Assembly (NCBI GenBank): GCA_028274925.1
Contig: JAQCNR010000482.1
Location: 1-6,223 of the forward strand
Direction of reading: 5' to 3'
Length of the DNA stretch: 6,223 nucleotides
Origin: Halovenus sp.
GTDB taxonomy: Archaea > Halobacteriota > Halobacteria > Halobacteriales > Haloarculaceae
Shown: positions 1-5,240 of the stretch, piece by piece
Layout: each line of letters starts with the position of its first letter
Numbering within the stretch: position 1 is the stretch's first letter
Translations under genes and position numbers: made by a program
Notes under the pieces: model-generated
Told to the model about the DNA's origin: nothing
The model's input: only the letters and a program-made list of their open reading frames with translations
The model's database searches: none

Positions 1-720
1 GAGTTTCATCCCCGCCAGCTGCAGCCGTGAGCCGAACTGTTCGGGGCCGCGACGCTGCAGGTTGGTGTCCGCGTAGCCAGGGTGGCAGGCCGTGCTGAGC
101 ACGCTTGCCCCGGCGTCGTTCAGTCGCCTGTCGAGTTCGTAGGCGAACAGCAGGTTCGCGAGTTTACTCTGGCCGTAGGCACCCCACTTGGCGTACGACT
201 CCTCCGAGTGAAGGTCCTCAAAGTCGATACGACCACGTTCGTGAGCGCCACTGCTGTGTGTCACGACGCGGGTCTGTCCGCTCGTCGATTCGAGTGTGTC
301 GAGCAGCAGTCCCGTCAGCGCAAAGTGGCCGAGGTGATTGACGCCGAACTGCATCTCGAAGCCATCTGCGGTCTCTTGGCGTGGAATTGCCATCACGCCA
401 GCGTTGTTACAGAGGATATCCAGTGAATCGTACTCCTCGGTGAACGTCTCTGCGAACGAACGGATTGAGTCCAGACTAGCCAGGTCGAGTTCACGGACTG
501 ACAGCGAGGCGGCGGGGAACGCTTCGCGGATAGAGTCCCGCGCGTCTTCCCCGCGTTCGACGCTCCGACAGGCCATAACGACGTGCGCGCCCTTCCCGGC
601 CAGCACCTTCGTCGCCTCGAAGCCGAGTCCGGAGTTTGCGCCGGTGACTATCACCGTCTGTCCGGACTGGTCTGCTATCGAGTCTGCCGTCCACCCGCCT
701 GAAGAAAGAATTCCTCGCAT
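1..720 (-). CDS. Short-chain dehydrogenase/reductase, retinol-dehydrogenase/WWOX-like (3' end cut by window)
   Basis: This gene encodes an NAD(P)-dependent oxidoreductase of the SDR superfamily, presumably cytosolic; the substrate cannot be told from sequence. The first 240 residues are present, from an ATG at 718-720, and the frame stays open to base 1. Visible motifs are the Rossmann cofactor loop TGANSGLG (residues 26-33), NNAG (105-108), the conserved Asn in VNHLGHF (128), the catalytic Ser in HSSGA (156 or 157), and the catalytic YxxxK (Tyr182, Lys186), followed by CHPG (212-215). Relatives are usually about 310-320 residues, so roughly 70-80 C-terminal residues are missing. The motif CHPGYADTN and the overall pattern point to the retinol-dehydrogenase/WW-domain oxidoreductase branch rather than FabG. 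A TATA-like box at the leaderless distance fixes this start and suggests transcription separate from the glycosyltransferase gene that ends 43 bp upstream. No link to glycosylation is evident. Confidence 0.93.
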   Translation of the reverse strand, partial: MRGILSSGGWTADSIADQSGQTVIVTGANSGLGFEATKVLAGKGAHVVMACRSVERGEDARDSIREAFPAASLSVRELDLASLDSIRSFAETFTEEYDSLDILCNNAGVMAIPRQETADGFEMQFGVNHLGHFALTGLLLDTLESTSGQTRVVTHSSGAHERGRIDFEDLHSEESYAKWGAYGQSKLANLLFAYELDRRLNDAGASVLSTACHPGYADTNLQRRGPEQFGSRLQLAGMKL

Positions 721-743
721 ACGTATTACTGCGTCTCACAGGG

Positions 744-749
744 GATAAA
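744..749 (-). promoter_or_regulatory. TATA-like box for the SDR gene
   Basis: On the minus strand the sequence reads TTTATC, centred 26-27 bp upstream of the A of the SDR start codon. That is the distance expected if transcription begins at or beside the ATG, giving the leaderless mRNA common in haloarchaea. No Shine-Dalgarno sequence precedes the ATG, which fits. The box lies in the 43-bp gap after the glycosyltransferase stop codon. The call rests on position and composition only. Confidence 0.5.
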
Positions 750-763
750 CTCCGCCGATTGGG

Positions 764-1900
764 CTACGAGTCTGTCAGAATCCCACGCCACCGCCGAACC
801 GCGCCCTCGAAGCTGTACGCTTCGGTGATGGTCTCGCGACAGCGCTCGCTGATGTCTCCGAGGTCGGGTCGGTCGAGTATCTGCTGCACTTCCTCGGCGA
901 TGGCGGCCCCGTCTTCGTCAGCCATCAGAAATCCAGTCTGGCCATCTCTGACGACGTCGGGCACGCCCGAGACTGGCGTCGCGTAGGCCGGCGTTCCACA
1001 GGCCATTCCTTCGAGAATTGCCGTCGGCAGCCCCTCGGTTGGGTGTGACGGGACGATTTGCAGGCGCAGTCGGTTCAACTGCTCGGGGACAGCCTCGCGG
1101 TCCACCCACCCCACCACATCGACGACGCCAGCCTCGATTTCCGCCGCAAGTTTGCGTTCGAGGTGGTCACGGTAGTCGCCGTCACCAACGAAGACGAAGG
1201 TGACATTTTCGGGTAACTGCTTGGCGGCTTCCGCCAGCGCTGGCACTCGTTTCTCCACGTCCAGTCGTCCGACAAAGCCGACCGTTCGCCCGCGCTCGGC
1301 AAACGGTGTCGACACGTCGAAGCGCTCTGTGTCGACGAACCGCGCGCCGCTGGTGTGCAGTTTCTCCTCGTAGCGGCCCAGCCCGAGTTGGTCGGCCATC
1401 GCTGGCGTGTAGCTAATTACGTCCGTGGCCAGCCAGTAATCGAGGCGTTCCAGGCCCGAGACAGTACCGGCGAGCACACGCGCAACAAGCCCCGGAAGCT
1501 GTTGCTCCCAGCGGAGCCGTAAGGATAGGGGTACGTCTCCCCGCGGCAGCACGAGCACGCGCTTGCCGAGAAGCCGTCCACAGAGAACGGGCAAGAGATA
1601 GGACGTCGTCCCGAAAAACAGGATAGACTCCTCGTCCCGGCGCGCAATAATCCGACAGAGTCGGAGTTGGTTTAGCAGGAATCGGAGTGCTTCAACCAGC
1701 ACGAACTCACCTGTCCCAGACTCACTGAACTCGACGATATCGTGGTCGTCACGAATCGCCGCGTCGGCCGGGAGATTCGCCGTCAACACCGTGACGGTCG
1801 TAATCTGAGCGATGATATCTGCTAGGTCGTGTGCGTGGTCTTTCCCGACTTGGCCTCGCTGTGGCTGGGTCACGAGACAGACGCCGCCTGTGTCGTCCAT
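764..1900 (-). CDS. Family 4 glycosyltransferase (GT-B fold)
   Basis: The 378-residue protein is a retaining GT4-type enzyme that would transfer a sugar from a nucleotide-sugar donor to a lipid-linked or other glycan acceptor, on the cytosolic side of the membrane. The N-terminal Rossmann-like half opens with the strand VCLVTQ (residues 7-12). The C-terminal donor-binding half begins near VGFVGRLDVEKRV (207-219), whose Arg/Lys positions bind donor phosphates in this family. It contains VFVGDGDYR (236-244) and the E-x7-E signature, Glu289 and Glu297 within EGLPTAILEGMACGTP, followed by PVSGVPDVVRDGQTGFL. Length is normal for the family and no membrane segment is visible. It is the second glycosyltransferase gene in the string, 43 bp after the GT2 stop, so co-transcription is likely. 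The start is supported by placement of the first beta strand and by GAGGTGA directly before the ATG. Donor and acceptor are unknown. Confidence 0.93.
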   Translation of the reverse strand: MDDTGGVCLVTQPQRGQVGKDHAHDLADIIAQITTVTVLTANLPADAAIRDDHDIVEFSESGTGEFVLVEALRFLLNQLRLCRIIARRDEESILFFGTTSYLLPVLCGRLLGKRVLVLPRGDVPLSLRLRWEQQLPGLVARVLAGTVSGLERLDYWLATDVISYTPAMADQLGLGRYEEKLHTSGARFVDTERFDVSTPFAERGRTVGFVGRLDVEKRVPALAEAAKQLPENVTFVFVGDGDYRDHLERKLAAEIEAGVVDVVGWVDREAVPEQLNRLRLQIVPSHPTEGLPTAILEGMACGTPAYATPVSGVPDVVRDGQTGFLMADEDGAAIAEEVQQILDRPDLGDISERCRETITEAYSFEGAVRRWRGILTDS

Positions 1901-1907
1901 TCACCTC
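1901..1907 (-). promoter_or_regulatory. Shine-Dalgarno-like GAGGTGA abutting the GT4 start
   Basis: On the minus strand GAGGTGA lies immediately before the ATG of the GT4 gene. It matches seven bases of the archaeal anti-Shine-Dalgarno complement AGGAGGTGA. Spacing is unusually tight, with only TGA between the GAGG core and the ATG. A second candidate, GGGAG, lies about 15 bases upstream of the ATG. An internal gene in a polycistronic message would be expected to use such a site. Confidence 0.4.
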
Positions 1908-1943
1908 GCCGTTTTCTCCCCGCCGGCTTGAACGTACCGCCAG

Positions 1944-2855
1944 CTACCGAGCGACCATCGCCCGAAGGTAGCCACCGCCAACCAGCCCCGTCAGCACGAA
2001 CAACATCAGAAGCTGGGCGACTTTCGCACCCGAGGGTGCACGGACGAGCGCAGAGGCTCGTCGGGGGACGTGCTCGACACACAGCGCCCGCAGAAAGCCC
2101 GCCTCAGAGCCAATTTCGGCGCTGCTCTGTTGGCCAAGCTGGTACTTCGACTCGCCCTGCTGGAGCGCCTTCTCGAACAGAAAACCAAGCTCCAGTCGAT
2201 ACGGGAAGATTTTGTGCTCCACCACAGCCGATGGCTCGTAGACGACACCTCGGCCGTAGGCCTGCTGCAGGCGCACACCAATCTCTGCCCCTTCGGAGTG
2301 GCTGTAGTCCGTCGCCGTTGGGCCGAAGGCGGTATCGAAGCCACCGAGTTCGAGAAACACTTCCCGTCGAAAGGAGATATTCGACTCGTAGGTGTTTCTG
2401 ACTTCCTCGCCAGCGTCGGCGAAGCCATCGTAGGTAACGCCGACGAGCCAGTAAAATTCTGCTGGGAGAAACCAGGGCTGGCGGCCCAGCCACCGCCCAG
2501 CCATCCGACCGCCAACTGCCAGCGCGTCAGTCTCCTCGTAGACTGCAACGAGTTGTTCGACCCAATCTGGTCTGGCGACAGCGTCGTCGTCCATGAAACA
2601 GACAACATCGCCATCTGCTACCTCTACTCCTCGCGTCCGACTGTAGGAGACGCCGCGGTTGGTCTCGTTACAGAGAGTCTTCACGTCGCTGTCGCCGAAG
2701 CGCTCCACAATTCGCTCGTACAACTCCTCGTTGCCGTCGCAGACGACGACCGCCTCGACACCGTCGTGAGTTTGTTGCTGAATGCTCTGGACAGCCTCGA
2801 CAAGGTGTGGAAATCGCTCGGTGTCGTGTGTACAGATGACGACGGAAACCTCCAT
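1944..2855 (-). CDS. aglG: AglG-like family 2 glycosyltransferase with C-terminal membrane segment
   Basis: The 303-residue protein is a GT-A fold enzyme closest in appearance to haloarchaeal AglG-type transferases, which add hexuronic acid to dolichol-phosphate-linked glycan in S-layer N-glycosylation. The symbol is a family-level assignment. The N-terminal strand MEVSVVICTHD is followed by VVVCDGNEELYERIVERFGD (37-56), NRGVSYSRTRGVEVADGDVV (66-85) and the metal/nucleotide DxD-type motif FMDDDA (Asp89-91). Later blocks are PAEFYWLVGVTYDGF (131-145), NISFRREVFLELGGFD (159-174) and the E/H region VVEHKIFPYRLELG. A hydrophobic stretch at about 278-298 could anchor it to the membrane. I chose the ATG at 2853-2855, since an upstream in-frame ATG (2906) would add 17 residues before the canonical first strand and overlap the lipoprotein gene. 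The start follows the lipoprotein stop by 8 bp, implying one transcript. The exact sugar is inferred. Confidence 0.87.
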   Translation of the reverse strand: MEVSVVICTHDTERFPHLVEAVQSIQQQTHDGVEAVVVCDGNEELYERIVERFGDSDVKTLCNETNRGVSYSRTRGVEVADGDVVCFMDDDAVARPDWVEQLVAVYEETDALAVGGRMAGRWLGRQPWFLPAEFYWLVGVTYDGFADAGEEVRNTYESNISFRREVFLELGGFDTAFGPTATDYSHSEGAEIGVRLQQAYGRGVVYEPSAVVEHKIFPYRLELGFLFEKALQQGESKYQLGQQSSAEIGSEAGFLRALCVEHVPRRASALVRAPSGAKVAQLLMLFVLTGLVGGGYLRAMVAR

Positions 2856-2863
2856 AGAGGCAG

Positions 2864-4390
2864 TTAGGCTCGCTGGAAGTCGAAGTCGATAGCGAGTTCG
2901 ATCCACGCCCGACCGGGTTCCTCGACAGGGAGACCGAGGACGCTGTTCAGCACGGCGTCGTCGGTGGTATCGTTGACAGTGTACTCGTTGTCGACGATTG
3001 TTGCCGTTCCCGAGTCACCGCTGAAATCGGCCGACCCAGTGAGTGCACCGCTTTCGCCGGTCGTCGCGGCAATAGTGTAACTGAAGCTCTGGTCGCCGCC
3101 GACCGTGACCATGAGTTCTCCTTCCACGGTCATCAGCCCGGCCTCCTCGTCGAAGGTACCGCTAAATCCGTTGACGGCCTCGACCTGCACCGAGAACCCA
3201 CTCACTGTCAGTTCCTTGAATTCGACGTTGGTCGAGGTCCACTCGCCATCCGAAACGTCTCCATTAACAATCACATCGCCCGGCGGGAAGCTAATCCCGT
3301 TCTCGCGGGCGTCTGACTCGGTGTCCTCCGCGAAGGCCGTGAATCCGGAGGAGTTGATGCCGTCGAAGGATGAAATTGCACCGGTCGCACTGGCAACGAG
3401 TTCGATAGTCGCGCTGGTCGTTTCATCCGCTTCGATGGTAACCGTCTGGGTCGCCTCTAACTCACCGGAGACGATAGTGAGTTCGTACTCGCCGGGATCC
3501 AGTTCGATGGTGAGAATGCCGTCGTCGTTGGTCGTCTCGTCGATTCCGTCACCAGTCACGTTCGCACCGCCAATAGCGACACCGTCTGCGTCGACAACAT
3601 TCAGTTCTAGTGTTCCGGGTCCGGTTTCGACTGGTAGCAGTGAGAGTACACCTGTTGCCTCGTCATCAGGCGTCCAGATGCTGTGCTGTTCGACATCGGT
3701 CGAGAGTCCACTCGTGTCGACGCCGCTGAACTCGACAGATTGGGACGCGCCAGCACCCAGTGTTATCTCCTGTTCGAGAACTGTTGCACCGTCGACGCGG
3801 AGTTCGACTGGTTTCGTATCTTCGACCGGTCCATCGTTGACGACTGTTGCGGTGACTGTCAGCGGGTCACCAATCGTGAGTTCGGCCGTCGCCGGCGAGA
3901 GGTTCTCTACGACGAAATTGCCTTCGGCGACGGTTAGCGTCGCCGTCCCCTCACTGTCTTCGGTCAGCAGGCTAAACTCGTACTCACCGAGGTCGAGGTT
4001 CGTGTCCGGTTCGAACGTAACGGTCTGTTCGCCGCCGCCGTCGAGTTGCAGATCCTGGCTGGCGACCACGTTGCCTGCCTGTCGAAGTTCGACCGTTTTC
4101 GTCGCGCTCTGCTCGCCCGTGTTGGTAATCGTTGCTGTCAGTTCGACCGACGCCCCGGCGGCGACCGTCGCCTGACCCAACGACACATTGCTGACCTCGA
4201 ACACTGCCGGCGCTGGCTGTTCTTCCTCTCCATCGTCTGTTTCTCCCCCATCGTCCGACCCGCCGGTATCGTCTTCTGTCCCGTCGGTTGACCCATCGTC
4301 TGAGCCACCGTCGTCGTCGTTCCCACTACACCCTGCAATCGCTGCGGTCATCGATCCACCCGCGAGCACCAGATAGTCCCTACGTCTCAT
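2864..4390 (-). CDS. Tat-exported lipoprotein with CARDB-like repeats
   Basis: The 508-residue protein is probably anchored on the outer face of the membrane. The N-terminus MRRRDYLVLAGG is a twin-arginine signal, and IAGC (18-21) is a lipobox placing the lipidated Cys at 21. Residues 24-59 are an Asp/Gly/Ser/Glu linker. About 63-154 and 158-252 are two diverged CARDB-like sandwich domains, each with the pattern V-xx-L-T-x-T-V/I-x-N-x-G and later a K-x-VELR strand. Residues 258-332 (TLELNVVDADGVAIGGANV, DPGEYELTIV) resemble a carboxypeptidase-regulatory-like domain. Residues 337-508 form a beta-rich, Cys-free domain I cannot assign. Sequons N-x-S/T occur at Asn68, 163, 277, 346 and 473, so glycosylation is plausible. 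No catalytic motif is visible; adhesion or surface binding is the usual guess for such architecture. A TATA-like box sits 28 bp upstream of the ATG. It heads the string leading into the GT2 gene. Confidence 0.88.
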   Translation of the reverse strand: MRRRDYLVLAGGSMTAAIAGCSGNDDDGGSDDGSTDGTEDDTGGSDDGGETDDGEEEQPAPAVFEVSNVSLGQATVAAGASVELTATITNTGEQSATKTVELRQAGNVVASQDLQLDGGGEQTVTFEPDTNLDLGEYEFSLLTEDSEGTATLTVAEGNFVVENLSPATAELTIGDPLTVTATVVNDGPVEDTKPVELRVDGATVLEQEITLGAGASQSVEFSGVDTSGLSTDVEQHSIWTPDDEATGVLSLLPVETGPGTLELNVVDADGVAIGGANVTGDGIDETTNDDGILTIELDPGEYELTIVSGELEATQTVTIEADETTSATIELVASATGAISSFDGINSSGFTAFAEDTESDARENGISFPPGDVIVNGDVSDGEWTSTNVEFKELTVSGFSVQVEAVNGFSGTFDEEAGLMTVEGELMVTVGGDQSFSYTIAATTGESGALTGSADFSGDSGTATIVDNEYTVNDTTDDAVLNSVLGLPVEEPGRAWIELAIDFDFQRA

Positions 4391-4393
4391 ACA

Positions 4394-4410
4394 GCCGACA
4401 TCACGTCGGC
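4394..4410. repeat. Inverted repeat between TATA-like box and lipoprotein start
   Basis: The perfect arms GCCGAC and GTCGGC are separated by five bases (ATCAC on the plus strand). The element ends 3 bp before the lipoprotein ATG and begins 3 bp from the TATA-like box. If the transcript is leaderless, this is DNA between promoter and start point and could be an operator. If transcription begins further upstream, it would form a 6-bp RNA hairpin at the start codon. A chance occurrence in G/C-rich DNA cannot be excluded. Confidence 0.4.
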
Positions 4411-4413
4411 ACT

Positions 4414-4422
4414 GTAATAGTA
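4414..4422 (-). promoter_or_regulatory. TATA-like box for the lipoprotein gene
   Basis: The minus strand reads TACTATTAC, centred 28 bp upstream of the lipoprotein start codon. It stands out as A/T-rich next to the G/C-rich inverted repeat. There is no Shine-Dalgarno sequence before the ATG, so a leaderless transcript is the simplest reading. An alternative TATAAT lies further upstream at 4491-4496 on the same strand. Confidence 0.45.
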
Positions 4423-4532
4423 GTACCGTTTCCTATCACAGCGACTTACCGCCAGAAACTTCTGTTTTCCCAACATTTCTCACGTAGGAAATTATACTCG
4501 CTTCGGCTGAGGGGGCCCAGACGACCAACCGT
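4423..4532 (-). other. A/T-rich intergenic region: gene end and possible second promoter
   Basis: Together with the promoter and inverted repeat to its left, this makes up the 142-bp gap between the nucleotidyltransferase stop and the lipoprotein start. A weak stem, CTGGG with CTCAG around a four-C loop (4507-4520, one G-U pair), follows the nucleotidyltransferase gene. The T-rich stretch TATAATTT (4489-4496) comes shortly after. That arrangement could end the upstream transcript, though archaeal termination depends mainly on T tracts and this one is short. The same TATAAT (4491-4496) could instead serve as a distal promoter for the lipoprotein, giving a leader of about 75 bases. I see no ORF or RNA gene here. 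Confidence 0.3.
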
Positions 4533-5240
4533 TCAGTCAGTACGTCGACTCCTAACGGCCGCGCGGTCGGCGGGCGTATTCACATTCTGGCACCAGCCAT
4601 CCAGTTCGACAGTCTCCAGACGCCGCCCGGCCTGCAATAACAGGTCGATAGCGTCAGTAAGTTCGTACTCTCCGGTCCGCTGTGGCGTCACGAGGTGACA
4701 GGCGTGAAAGATTTTTGGCGAGAACGCGTAACAGCCCCGGGGTATGAGCGTTGATGGCGGTTGTTCGGGCTTCTCGACAATGCCAGTGATCGACCCATCT
4801 GTCACCTCGAAGACTGCCCCCTTGCCTGCCGCCGAAAGCGGAACCTGTTCAGTCACCGCCGTCACGTCAGCACCAGTCTCCCGATGGCGGTTCACCATCT
4901 CGGCGACGTTGGCTCGGATCACGTTATCGCCGTTCAAGAGCACAAAGTCACCGGTAATTTTGCTCTCGGCAGTTAACAGCGCGTCCGCGAGTCCGTCTCG
5001 GGATTGCTGTGTGACGTATCGGACTGGGACACCGTCGAACGACTCGCCGTATCGTGCTCGTATTTGCTCTCCACGGTAGCCGACGATGACGACCAGTTCG
5101 CTCACACCTACCCCGAGCAGTGTCTCGAAGACGTGTGTCAGCAGTGGCTTGCCGGCTACCTCCACCAGCCCTTTGGGTTTGTCGGCCGTGAGTGGGCGCA
5201 TCCGTGTTCCTTCGCCCGCCGCCGGGACGACACCCTGCAT
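4533..5240 (-). CDS. Sugar-1-phosphate nucleotidyltransferase, AglF-like
   Basis: The 235-residue enzyme would couple an NTP with a sugar-1-phosphate to make a nucleotide sugar and pyrophosphate in the cytosol. The nucleotide-binding signature GEGTRMRPLTADKPKGLV (9-26) is intact. LLNGDNVI (101-108) carries the metal-binding Asp105. Further family blocks are GIVEKPEQPPSTL (153-165), FHACHLV (178-184) and GEYELTDAIDLLLQ (190-203). FHACHLV and GEYE-x-(S/T)-(D/E)-AIDLL closely recall haloarchaeal AglF, the UTP:glucose-1-phosphate uridylyltransferase of N-glycosylation. Haloarchaea have many paralogues, so I give no symbol. Near the C-terminus WCQNVNTPAD (216-225) has Asn219 and Asn221 where many relatives have Asp in the second metal site, as in GlmU-type enzymes. 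There is no C-terminal acyltransferase or acidic tail. The ATG at 5238-5240 shares one base with the thioredoxin stop, indicating coupled translation. Confidence 0.9.
   Translation of the reverse strand: MQGVVPAAGEGTRMRPLTADKPKGLVEVAGKPLLTHVFETLLGVGVSELVVIVGYRGEQIRARYGESFDGVPVRYVTQQSRDGLADALLTAESKITGDFVLLNGDNVIRANVAEMVNRHRETGADVTAVTEQVPLSAAGKGAVFEVTDGSITGIVEKPEQPPSTLIPRGCYAFSPKIFHACHLVTPQRTGEYELTDAIDLLLQAGRRLETVELDGWCQNVNTPADRAAVRSRRTD

Noticed and set aside
1829..2401. A 190-codon plus-strand frame spanning the GT4/GT2 junction
   Set aside because: It crosses the ends of two well-supported minus-strand genes, is Arg/Pro/Ser-rich and lacks any domain signature.
2070..2867. A 265-codon open frame on the plus strand, opposite the GT2 gene
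   Set aside because: The minus-strand frame has a complete GT2 domain with the DDD motif. The plus-strand product shows no recognisable motif or promoter and is explained as an antisense shadow.
2856..2906. A 17-residue N-terminal extension of the GT2 from an upstream ATG
   Set aside because: It would put residues before the canonical MEVSVVICTHD first strand and overlap the lipoprotein gene by about 43 bp. The downstream ATG gives the family's usual N-terminus.
3105..4175. A 356-codon open frame on the plus strand, opposite the lipoprotein gene
   Set aside because: Its product is a Ser/Thr/Val/Pro-rich mirror of the lipoprotein's acidic codons, with no domain pattern. Long antisense frames are a by-product of the G/C-biased third positions in haloarchaeal genes.
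4214..4321. The Asp/Gly/Ser-rich stretch of the lipoprotein as a DNA tandem repeat or insertion
   Set aside because: The codons vary and no exact repeat unit is maintained. Acidic linkers after the lipobox are standard in haloarchaeal lipoproteins.
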